Source of the DNA: AC-69 sp035701505
GTDB lineage: Bacteria; Actinomycetota; UBA4738; HRBIN12
Length of the DNA stretch: 5,468 nucleotides
Reading direction: 5' to 3'
Assembly: GCA_035701505.1 (NCBI GenBank)
Contig: DASSSA010000017.1
Coordinates: forward strand, 1 to 5,468
Shown here: positions 1-5,386 of the stretch, in pieces
How the letters are laid out: each line of letters opens with the position of its first letter
How positions within the stretch are numbered: the stretch's first letter is position 1
Notes under the pieces: generated by a model
The model's input: only the letters and a program-made list of their open reading frames with translations
What the model was told of the DNA's origin: nothing
Database searches by the model: none
Made by a program: the position numbers and the translations under genes

Positions 1-364
1 GGCCTTGCACGGTGGCCGAAGCTGAGCGTGGTTTCACGTTGATCCTGAAGGCGGGGATGTTCCCCGCGGCAGCGCCAGGCCCTTCGTAATAGATCAAATA
101 GCCCCCCCTGTGGTCCAGGCTGACCTCGCCACTCCCCGGGAGGGCCACCCGCTGGAACGATTCGATCCGCCCGGCCAGCACGACCAGGCCGCCTACCAGC
201 CAGCCCGCCCCCAGGACGAACAGCAGTAGGGCAACCCAGTACCAAGCGCGGGCCGGTCTAAGCTTCGCTGGCGGTGCGGTCGCCACTGGTGATGTGGCGG
301 GCTGAACCGGTGGGTGCCCCTCTTGCCCGGAGGCGGACGGCGGGCTCACCGAATTGACCATCAT
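1..364 (-). CDS. Single-pass membrane protein, N-terminal part (cut by the left window edge)
   Basis: The minus-strand frame is open from an ATGATG pair at 364-359 to the left edge, giving about 121 residues without a stop. Residues 1-40 are rich in proline, alanine and serine and look disordered. Residues 41-65 (starting WYWVALLLFV) form one clear membrane helix. The rest (about 66-121) is a beta-rich, probably extracytoplasmic segment containing GSGEVSLDHRGGYLIYYEGPG. This layout resembles uncharacterised actinobacterial membrane proteins with one helix followed by a beta-sandwich-like domain, but I cannot name a function. A purine-rich ribosome binding site (AAGGGAGG) lies 3 bases before the first ATG and 6 before the second, so the second ATG (361) may be the true start. 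A candidate promoter lies at 398-426. The frame is short of its C-terminus only because the window ends. The coding call is good because hydrophobic and charged residues segregate sensibly and the ribosome binding site is strong. Confidence 0.72.
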   Translation of the reverse strand, partial: MMVNSVSPPSASGQEGHPPVQPATSPVATAPPAKLRPARAWYWVALLLFVLGAGWLVGGLVVLAGRIESFQRVALPGSGEVSLDHRGGYLIYYEGPGAAAGNIPAFRINVKPRSASATVQG

Positions 365-397
365 CGCCCTCCCTTGCGCATGGGGGGCAGCTTTTCA

Positions 398-426
398 AGT
401 CTGACCCTCGATCGTCCGGTGGGCAA
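398..426 (-). promoter_or_regulatory. Candidate promoter for the membrane-protein gene
   Basis: On the minus strand, TTGCCC (426-421) is followed after exactly 17 bases by CAGACT (403-398). The -35 half matches the sigma70-type TTG core and the -10 half matches the loose actinobacterial TAnnnT pattern in all but its first base. A start about 7 bases further down would leave a leader of roughly 30 bases before the ATG at 364 or 361. This is a pattern match only, with no experimental support. Confidence 0.28.
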
Positions 427-648
427 GGGCGCTGGAGGCGATGGTTGCGCCCATGGGCCTGCGCCCCGGTGGCCCCTTGTTCCGATGCGCAAGGTTCGTG
501 CGGAACGCCGGTCGCGCTGGTAGACGAAATCGACGGGGGTTGTCCTCGGCCACGGCGTGACCGATGCTTCGGCCAGTGGGGGTCTGCTTCTCCCTCCGGG
601 CCGCCGGGCTCGAGGATCGCGAGCGGAGGGGGGAAGGCGTGGACTGTG

Positions 649-1164
649 GATCCCCTCGGCCTGGGAGCGCAGGAACTCGGACCAGCTCGGACCCACCCTT
701 CTGGGTGCGGGTCCGAGTCCTTCCCCAAGGAGCAGTCGCTTGATCGTGCTCGCTCCCACTCGGATACCGAGCTTGCGGCACTCCCCTTGGATCCTCATGT
801 AGCCCCACCTCGGGTTGTCCTTCGCCATGCGGATCACGAGCTCGCGTACCCCAGGATCGATGGGCGGCCTCCCCGTTCGTTTGGCCTTGTAGGTCCACTT
901 GCGACGTACGAGCTCGCGATGCCAGCGGAGCAGGGTGGTCGGCGTGACCACGAAGCTTGACCAGCGCTCCTTGGGGAGGACGCGTGAGGCTGCGGCGAGG
1001 AACAGCTTGTCCAGGCGCGAGAGCTTCGGGCGGCGGGTCTTGCGCTTCAGGACCTTCACCTGGTGGCGGAGGACGAGGATCTCTGCCTCACGGTCTCGCT
1101 CGTCACCCACCGGAGCCAGTCGGAGGACACCGCGGACCACCATGTAGAGGAGAGAGAACAACAT
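649..1164 (-). pseudogene. Truncated integrase-core transposase (N-terminal part only)
   Basis: The frame starts at ATG 1164 and reads a well-kept transposase N-terminus: a short hydrophobic leader, DERDREAEILVLRHQVKVLK (residues 21-40), a helix-turn-helix region with TPTTLLRWHRELVRRKW (about 74-90), a TGRPP hinge (97-101), and NPRWGYMRIQGE (117-128). The last family-like stretch is GPSWSEFLRSQAEGI (158-172). Intact members of this actinobacterial rve group continue directly into the DDE catalytic core and are roughly 350 residues long. Here the frame stays open to 361, but residues 173-267 are arginine- and proline-rich with no resemblance to the catalytic domain and no DDE residues. It therefore cannot be an active transposase. 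The start has a weak upstream AGGA. The fragment abuts a recombinase remnant on its 5' side and a membrane-protein gene on its 3' side. The family is recognised from memory, and IS3-like versus IS481-like placement is not settled. Confidence 0.8.
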
Positions 1165-1291
1165 CCGCGCATCCTACGGACCGCACGTTGGGAGACGAAT
1201 CGCGGTATTGGTACCCCTCAGGTATCGCTGAGATTTCATCAGCGGAGTCTTGCTGCTGGCGTGCCTCAACGGCCAATGCAACAGTGCCGGT
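649..1291 (-). mobile_element. Insertion-sequence remnant, right end uncertain
   Basis: This interval combines the transposase fragment with the 127 bases upstream of its start, up to the point where the recombinase reading frame loses family resemblance. If the insertion sequence landed in the recombinase gene, the element end should lie near 1291. A short inverted pair (GCTGA/TCAGC around TGAAATC, near 1226-1242) and a GGTACC palindrome lie in this flank. I could not match terminal inverted repeats or a target duplication, because the other end of the element appears lost near 649. The boundaries are inferred from where each protein stops looking like its family. Confidence 0.4.
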
Positions 1292-1484
1292 GAGAGCGAT
1301 GCGCTCGGGACTCGGATCCCAGCCTCCTTCCACGTAGTGGATGAACTCGTGTAGGGCGCTCTCCGCCTCCTTCTTCGTGGCGAAGCCGCCCTTGCTCTTC
1401 TGGCGTCTGCGGCCGGTGAGCGGATGAGGCGGGATGTCCGACGATGAACTCCCAGGTTCGGCGCTTCCGGACGTGTCCCCGCAT
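1292..1484 (-). pseudogene. Tyrosine recombinase (phage-type integrase) remnant, frameshifted and truncated
   Basis: The start at ATG 1484 is preceded by AAGGAGG with a 6-base spacer, a near-ideal ribosome binding site. The first frame reads MRGHVRKRRTWEFIVG. The family then expects a short linker and TGRRRQKSKGGFATKKEAES, which is present in the next frame, followed by ALHEFIHYVEGGWDPSPERIAL. Removing one base in the CC at 1438-1439 restores a continuous reading (FIVDIPPHPLTGRRRQKS). This is the N-terminal arm-type DNA-binding domain of tyrosine recombinases carried on integrative elements in actinobacteria. After PSPERIAL the expected core-binding and catalytic domains (R...HxxR...Y) are absent, and the sequence passes into the flank of an insertion sequence. 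The 193-base length equals 64 codons plus one base, consistent with a single-base insertion. The protein is dead. It could be sequencing error for the frameshift, but not for the truncation. Confidence 0.8.
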
Positions 1485-1598
1485 GGGCAGCCTCCTTCGC
1501 CGGCTCGATGCGGGAACAAGTGACGGCAAAGGAAGCGGCTGTGCACGATCAGCGGATTCTGAAGCTGGTCCCGTCCTGGACCATGGAGAAGGAGGTCG

Positions 1599-1619
1599 TT
1601 GCCAACGGTTTGCCAACGG
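1599..1619. repeat. Tandem direct repeat, two copies of TTGCCAACGG
   Basis: Two perfect 10-bp copies (1599-1608 and 1610-1619) are separated by one T, giving an 11-bp period, close to one helical turn. The first copy also overlaps a CGTTG/CAACG palindrome at 1597-1607. The repeat lies about 115 bases upstream of the recombinase start. Same-face, helically phased sites of this kind are typical of DNA-binding sites for integrase arm domains, excisionases or repressors. No protein partner can be identified in the window. Confidence 0.6.
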
Positions 1620-1654
1620 CGAAGGAACGTCAGCGTTTGTTGCGGCCTGTCGCA

Positions 1655-1682
1655 GGTCCGTACCCTCGGGGGGAGTCGGACC
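1655..1682. repeat. Hairpin with GGTCCG/CGGACC arms
   Basis: GGTCCG (1655-1660) and CGGACC (1677-1682) form a perfect 6-bp stem. Inside it CCC (1663-1665) can pair with GGG. There is no U-run on either side, so a classical terminator is unlikely. It lies between the tandem repeat and the zinc-ribbon gene. Function unknown; it may be part of the same integrative-element end region. Confidence 0.35.
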
Positions 1683-1879
1683 AGACCTCCGACGCCCGGT
1701 GCGGCTTCGTCAGCGGCTGCGACTTCGCATCAAGCGCTGAATCGGCTGTTGCTGGTATCTCGGCGAGAGGTGGGCCGTGCTGGTGGATCTCACCGCCCTG
1801 AAGCAGCCCTCACCTGAGACCGGTGATGCGGGGTACGGTCGGCCGGCTCGCCGGCGCCCGTCGATGAAGGGGGACGACG

Positions 1880-2092
1880 ATGGATCGCGCACCGACGGCC
1901 ACCGGAGACCCCTGCCTGCGCTGCGGTGGGACGCTCCACTCGATGGGCGTCGAGGAGTTCCGGATCGGTGGCACCAGCGAAGGATGGAAGCTGCTGTTCA
2001 GTGAGCTGGCGGAGCTCGGCGAGGAGATGCTGAAGCTCGAGCTCTTGGCGTGCGAGCGGTGCCGTCGGGTGGAGCTCCGCGTCCCGGCCTGA
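1880..2092 (+). CDS. Small zinc-ribbon protein with two CxxC knuckles
   Basis: The 70-residue protein starts at ATG 1880 behind AAGGGGG with a 6-base spacer. It has CLRCGG (C12, C15) near the N-terminus and CERCRR (C58, C61) near the C-terminus, the four ligands expected for one zinc ion. Between them lies the segment GVEEFRIGGTSEGWKLLF (residues 23-40) followed by an acidic helix, ELAELGEEMLKLELL. Small actinobacterial proteins with the same order (CxxCG, GVEEFRIGGTSxGWKLL, CxxC, VELR near the end) are familiar to me as conserved but uncharacterised. The product is probably cytoplasmic, with a nucleic-acid or protein-contact role, but no specific function is supported. It has no operon partner: the next gene, ending 31 bases downstream, is convergent. 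Length and both zinc knuckles are complete, so this looks like a working gene. Confidence 0.85.
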   Translation: MDRAPTATGDPCLRCGGTLHSMGVEEFRIGGTSEGWKLLFSELAELGEEMLKLELLACERCRRVELRVPA

Positions 2093-2123
2093 ACGGCTCG
2101 ACCGGCGCCGGCACGACGGACGG

Positions 2124-2495
2124 TCAACTCATCACAACTCGATCACGCGGTCGCGCCATGCGGGCGAGACCGAGCCCGACCAGGACGGCCATGCTCTCGG
2201 AGTACAGGTTGTCGATGACGAACTTCCCATCGCACACCTGCACCATATCCATGGCCTTGATCTCCACCCGCTTGCCGGTGGGAGGGAGCTCGGTGCCGTC
2301 CGGCAGCAGGAACGGACCGGTGTGTGTCCCCACGAACGTGAACTCGTCCGCCAACGTGTTGCCCTGCTCAACGACGACACCCGTGATCCAGGTGGCGTCC
2401 GGGAACCCGACCAGCGCTTCTACTTCACCAGTCTTACGAGGTCTCATCCGGCCGCGACTGGACAGGTCTTCTGACCGCCGGTCGGAGGACTTCAC
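2124..2495 (-). pseudogene. SnoaL-like / NTF2-fold (ester-cyclase type) protein, N-terminally truncated
   Basis: Residues from about 23 on read as the C-terminal two thirds of a SnoaL-like protein: FPDATWITGVVVEQGNTLA, DEFTFVGTHTGPF (51-62), a DGTELPPTGKRVEI loop (66-79), MDMVQVCDGKFVIDNLYSES (82-101) and an AVLVGLGL tail. This family folds as an alpha+beta cone whose N-terminal helices (usually about 50-60 residues, ending just before the FPD motif) close the pocket. Here those helices are absent. Residues 1-22 are arginine- and serine-rich, come from a palindromic stretch, and resemble nothing in the family. The frame opens with GTG at 2495 without a well-spaced ribosome binding site; ATG 2447 is a second choice, equally poorly supported. 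I found no missing N-terminus in the other frames upstream. It is most likely a gene fragment left by a rearrangement with a junction near 2430. A short but functional variant cannot be excluded. No substrate can be assigned. Confidence 0.65.
2466..2490. repeat. Imperfect 25-bp palindrome
   Basis: GTCTTCTGACCG (2466-2477) and CGGTCGGAGGAC (2479-2490) are 12-bp arms around a single C. They match at 10 positions; the other two are T/G, so a plus-strand RNA could form a full 12-bp stem with two wobble pairs, although the one-base centre means a few inner pairs must open. On DNA it has the shape of a dimeric regulator operator. It sits inside the non-family N-terminal extension of the truncated SnoaL gene, just after its GTG. 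Confidence 0.5.
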
Positions 2496-2592
2496 ATGTC
2501 TTCAGCCACCGTCCTCCCGTCTTCAACTCGACCGGAGGTTGGACCCCTCTCGCGGGCCTGGAACGGCGATCCGAATGAGCGGCAGAAGGTGA

Positions 2593-2623
2593 GTGGGCCC
2601 GCGGGCTATGCCGACGGGCCCAC
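2593..2623 (-). terminator. Terminator-type hairpin after the LVIVD/PA gene
   Basis: GTGGGCCCG and CGGGCCCAC form a perfect 9-bp, almost all-GC stem with a 13-base loop that contains a further GGC/GCC pair. It begins 21 bases past the TAG at 2646-2644. There is no U-tract, as is common for terminators in high-GC actinobacteria, so efficiency cannot be judged. Being an inverted repeat it could work in either direction. Confidence 0.6.
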
Positions 2624-2643
2624 CACCGCAGTTGCGCGAACCG

Positions 2644-4539
2644 CTAGCCGGTGTACCTGAAGATGTACAGACCCGAGTCGCGATCGCTGGCCAGGACGAG
2701 CTCCGTGCCATCCGGCGCCTTGTGGAGCTGGACGCCCCAGAAGTCGTTGCCGCCGGTGTCGATGAAGCGGCCGACCTCCTGGAGCTGGCCGGTGCTGAAG
2801 TCCACCACCCGGAACCCTGCGTCGTACCAGGACAGGTAGGCGAGGTCGCGGTTGCGCGAGAACGTCACCTCGTGGATGGACAGGGCCCCGAACCCGGTGG
2901 CGTACGCCGAGTTCTTGGCCTCGGGAACTGCGTAGGTGTCCATCTCCTTGAGGGTGTTCGCGTCGTACAGGTGGATGTATCCCCAGCCGTCGAACGCCGT
3001 CTGAGCCTGCACGTCCGGGCCCAGGGTCCCTGGGGTTGGCTCGTCCGGCGCCGGCGAGGGGTAGGGGACGGAGTAGTTGGGTGTCGTCCCGAACATCAGG
3101 TGCATGGACCGGTGCCCGATGCATATCGCGGGGATCGAACGCGGATTGCCGCCGCCGCAGGTGAAGGCGTCGGGGAAGGCTCCGCCCCCGGAGCCGGTGT
3201 GGTGGTTGGCCACGATGACGCCGCCATAGCCCGCGTTCGCGCCGTTTTGGATCTTCTCGTCGAACCGGCAGGCCCCGTGAGGGTGGTTCGGGTCCTGAAC
3301 GGGGCCGCGCTGGAAGACCACGATCGCCTCCTCGCCCGGGGCAAGGGGCCCGAGGACGGAGGGCGGCGGGATGGACGCCACGTCGTCGTTGCACCCGTAG
3401 CCGCCGAAGACCGTCGGACCGTTCAGCTTCTGGTCCGCCAGCGTGGCGATCGGCTGGGTGAACCCGAACTCGCCAGCCGGGTACTGACCGGCCGCCGGAC
3501 CTGAGAGCACCTCGAACCTCGTTCGGTACGGAGAGAAGTCCTCATCGGTGCCAATGAACACCCGGCCCTTGCGGTCGAACTCGGCGTAGTGGGCGTTGCC
3601 CTCAGCCGGGCTGAAGGTCGGGAACTCCGGGTCGGGGTCGGTGAAGTCGGTGTCACCGAGGAACTTCGGATGCGCCGGGTCGTTGACGTTGAACTCCATG
3701 TAGCCCGCGTCCCAGTACGAGGAAAGCAGCGTCCAGGTATTCCCGATCTTGCGGACGACCATGTCGTGGTTGAAGTTCGTGGTCCCGTTCCCGTACGGGC
3801 CCACCGCCACGGGATCGAGATCCTTCAGCAGCCCCGTCTCCGAGATGAGCTGCGGGTTCGTTGGATCGCTGATGTCGAAGATGTCGATGTCGGTGAAGGG
3901 GGTCTCCTCGTCGTCAGAGCCCACCAGATAAGCCTTGCCGGCCTGCTGCCAGATGAACACGCTGTGGTACTGCCGGGCGGGATGCGCTCCCTCGTCCGTG
4001 TCACCGGCCCCCCGGGCGAGCAGCACGGGCGACAGCGGGTTGGTGACGTCCCACAGGTCGAAGCCTCCGACCCCTCCGGCCCCGCAGATCTCGTTGTTGA
4101 CCGCCAGGATCTCGCCAGCGAACGAGGCGGTATCCACGTGGATGACCTGGTTACCCTCGCCGGGGTAGGAGCCGGCGTGTGCCGGCAGGAACCCAACCTC
4201 CACCGGGTTCGCCGGGTTGGAGATGTCTACCACGTAGGTGCCCCCGGCGCCGTCCGCCGCGCACCCCGGTGAGAACTGGTTCAGGTACGCGAAATTCCCG
4301 AACTCGCCGACATCGGCGATGATCCCCGGCGCCGCGTCATGGACCCGCAGCTTCCCCACCAGCTCGACGTTCTGGCTGGTGGCCGGGAGATGCCCGCCTG
4401 TTCCTCCGTGCTGGTGGCTCAGGAACTCGCTGATGTCATCGCCGCTGTCGATGTCGTCGGGATCGTGGGCGTGGGCGACCCCTCCGATGCTCATCGCCAG
4501 CGCGAAGACAACCGCGAGCGTGAGATATCGCTTGCCCAT
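2644..4539 (-). CDS. Exported LVIVD-repeat beta-propeller protein with inserted PA domain
   Basis: The protein has 631 residues. ATG 4539 was chosen over an upstream in-frame ATG (4638) because it has an AAAGGGA ribosome binding site with a 7-base spacer and opens directly on a signal peptide: MGKR, a hydrophobic core (about 5-20) and a VAHA cleavage site near residue 24. A histidine- and aspartate-rich stretch follows (25-50). LVIVD-type propeller blades then recur: YVVDISNPANPVEVG (102-116), FDLWDVTNPLSPVLLA (160-175), DIDIFDISDPTNPQLIS (217-233), YMEFNVNDPAHPKFLG (280-295), and after an interruption FRVVDFSTGQLQEVG (576-590) and LYIFRY. Residues about 375-485 form a PA-like domain (EEAIVVFQRGPV, CRFDEKIQNGANAGYGGVIVANHH, IPAICIG). 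Six cysteines occur in the mature part (93, 152, 383, 424, 461, 473), consistent with disulfides outside the membrane. There is no C-terminal anchor, so it is probably secreted. PA domains usually mediate protein or substrate contact; no protease domain is present. A single-gene unit is likely: own promoter, hairpin after the stop. Substrate unknown. Confidence 0.92.
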   Translation of the reverse strand: MGKRYLTLAVVFALAMSIGGVAHAHDPDDIDSGDDISEFLSHQHGGTGGHLPATSQNVELVGKLRVHDAAPGIIADVGEFGNFAYLNQFSPGCAADGAGGTYVVDISNPANPVEVGFLPAHAGSYPGEGNQVIHVDTASFAGEILAVNNEICGAGGVGGFDLWDVTNPLSPVLLARGAGDTDEGAHPARQYHSVFIWQQAGKAYLVGSDDEETPFTDIDIFDISDPTNPQLISETGLLKDLDPVAVGPYGNGTTNFNHDMVVRKIGNTWTLLSSYWDAGYMEFNVNDPAHPKFLGDTDFTDPDPEFPTFSPAEGNAHYAEFDRKGRVFIGTDEDFSPYRTRFEVLSGPAAGQYPAGEFGFTQPIATLADQKLNGPTVFGGYGCNDDVASIPPPSVLGPLAPGEEAIVVFQRGPVQDPNHPHGACRFDEKIQNGANAGYGGVIVANHHTGSGGGAFPDAFTCGGGNPRSIPAICIGHRSMHLMFGTTPNYSVPYPSPAPDEPTPGTLGPDVQAQTAFDGWGYIHLYDANTLKEMDTYAVPEAKNSAYATGFGALSIHEVTFSRNRDLAYLSWYDAGFRVVDFSTGQLQEVGRFIDTGGNDFWGVQLHKAPDGTELVLASDRDSGLYIFRYTG

Positions 4540-4668
4540 TCCTGATTCCCTTTCTCGTGAACAGCCCGAGCGCGACCCCGCCCGGGTACAGCGAGAAGGA
4601 CCTGGTGCTTCCACACACAAATGGGCGAGCCGCACCACCTCCCCGGTGGCCGCAGGCTTGGCCGGGCC

Positions 4669-4697
4669 AATCTACAAGTGGCCCCTGCTCGGATCAA
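4669..4697 (-). promoter_or_regulatory. Candidate promoter of the LVIVD/PA gene
   Basis: On the minus strand TTGATC (4697-4692) is followed by a 17-base spacer and TAGATT (4674-4669). Both hexamers match the sigma70-type consensus at four of six positions, and TAGATT fits the actinobacterial TAnnnT form. The leader to ATG 4539 would be about 120 bases. It contains a small CCACC/GGTGG hairpin (4635-4649), too weak to call a riboswitch or attenuator. Confidence 0.42.
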
Positions 4698-5070
4698 CTC
4701 GGAGCCGCCTGGACTCACGGGGCGGTGGTCAACGCGTGGGGTGCATTTATTCGGTTCACGCTCGTGAGCAGGGCATTTGGACCTGGCCCTAAGGCACGGC
4801 TCGGGCCGCCGGTCGAGGCTGCCGGTATCGCCCGGACCACACCACACCGAAGGTGCCCTCCGACGTTGAGCGGAAGGCGCCCAGGCTCGGACCCGCGCCT
4901 GCGAAAAGCACCGGCGCCCCCTCGGTCTTGGCGACTCCTCGCCCTTCCCTCCAATCCATGGGCCTTGGGAAGACATCGCGTTCCTGCCTGTCCCGCCGGC
5001 ATGAGCGGCGCATACTGAGCAGCCGTGGGGAGGACAGCAGGGTCCGGACGGTCGGCCAAACGGCCACCTA
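4698..5070. other. About 370 bases without a supportable gene
   Basis: Long open frames cross this stretch on both strands, but all are proline-, arginine- and serine-rich, lack ribosome binding sites and show no motif or membrane segment. They look like the by-products of high GC. I see no tRNA, no array and no strong terminator. The stretch separates the promoter of the LVIVD/PA gene from the small plus-strand frames to the right. Confidence 0.45.
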
Positions 5071-5178
5071 TTGGCGGAGCTTGTCCGGTCGGGGAAGCTC
5101 ACGCTGGAAGAGGTGGTGCGGGCTCACCTGGAACAGAGGTCGAAACATATGGTTGTCCTGGGCTCCGATATCGACTAA
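5071..5178 (+). CDS. Possible 35-residue protein (TTG start), hypothetical
   Basis: From TTG 5071 the frame reads a short, well-composed helical sequence: AELVRSGKLTLEEVVRAHLE followed by QRSKHMVVLGSDID and TAA. The LTLEEVVRAHLE part would be an amphipathic helix, and the composition is much more protein-like than the flanking frames. The frame is open back to a TGA near 5003, but there is no ATG or GTG in it, and TTG has only a poor ribosome binding site. It could be the surviving C-terminus of a longer, broken gene. It ends 16 bases before the next small frame, so the two might be co-transcribed. No family is recognised. Confidence 0.3.
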   Translation: MAELVRSGKLTLEEVVRAHLEQRSKHMVVLGSDID

Positions 5179-5194
5179 GAGGAGGGAGATCCCG

Positions 5195-5386
5195 GTGGAT
5201 AAGCAGCTCATCGCGGGCGTCATGGTCGCAGCCGTCGCAGTCTATCTTGCGGTGCAAGAGGAAGTTTGGGCTTCATCGAAGGGATCGTTTCGGAGGGCGC
5301 GGACAACAAGGTCTCTCGCGGTCGGCTGGGGGGACCACGTGCCCCGCGGTGAGCTACTCAGGCCTCGTCCAGCTGCCGCGCCATAG
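5195..5386 (+). CDS. Possible small membrane protein, hypothetical
   Basis: GTG 5195 follows GAGGAGGGAG with a spacer of about 6-9 bases. The 63-residue product begins MDKQLIAGVMVAAVAVYLAV, a short hydrophobic segment that could be a membrane helix or signal anchor, then QEEVWASS. The C-terminal half becomes arginine- and proline-rich and unconvincing. In the next frame the stretch GFIEGIVSEGADNKV (around 5269-5313) is more protein-like, so a frameshift near 5260 inside a once longer gene is possible. Function unknown. Confidence 0.33.
   Translation: MDKQLIAGVMVAAVAVYLAVQEEVWASSKGSFRRARTTRSLAVGWGDHVPRGELLRPRPAAAP

Larger units (their letters stand above)
1485..1879. other. 395-base gap with short repeats, no convincing gene
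   Basis: Open frames exist on both strands here, but none has protein-like composition, a credible ribosome binding site or a recognisable motif. What the gap does hold is a tandem repeat (1599-1619), a hairpin (1655-1682), an inverted pair of GCCGGC hexamers close to 1840-1855 and the ribosome binding site of the zinc-ribbon gene. Because it lies directly upstream of the recombinase remnant, part of it may be the former attachment or regulatory region of the lost element; this is inference from position. Confidence 0.45.

Noticed and set aside
361..648. The continuation of the transposase frame (residues 173-267)
   Set aside because: It stays open but has no resemblance to the DDE core in any of the three minus-strand frames, so it was not counted as transposase.
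445..960. A 171-codon plus-strand open frame
   Set aside because: Antisense to the transposase fragment, with no ribosome binding site or recognisable motif.
1777..2004. A 75-codon plus-strand open frame overlapping the zinc-ribbon gene
   Set aside because: It conflicts with the better-supported zinc-ribbon gene, and its second half is an out-of-frame reading of it.
2593..3504. A 303-codon open frame on the plus strand opposite the LVIVD/PA gene
   Set aside because: It is the exact antisense of a gene with signal peptide, repeats and PA motifs; it is rich in valine, arginine and glycine, and has no ribosome binding site or domain.
3589..4272. A 227-codon plus-strand open frame
   Set aside because: Also antisense to the LVIVD/PA gene; its VEDVDVGE-like repeats mirror the aspartate- and isoleucine-rich propeller blades.
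4540..4638. A 33-residue upstream extension of the LVIVD/PA protein
   Set aside because: It would place arginine- and cysteine-rich residues ahead of a normal signal peptide, and the internal ATG 4539 has the better ribosome binding site.
4491..5102. A 203-codon minus-strand open frame upstream of the LVIVD/PA gene
   Set aside because: Composition is dominated by R, P, S, C and G with no motif, and it overlaps the likely promoter and the start of the real gene.
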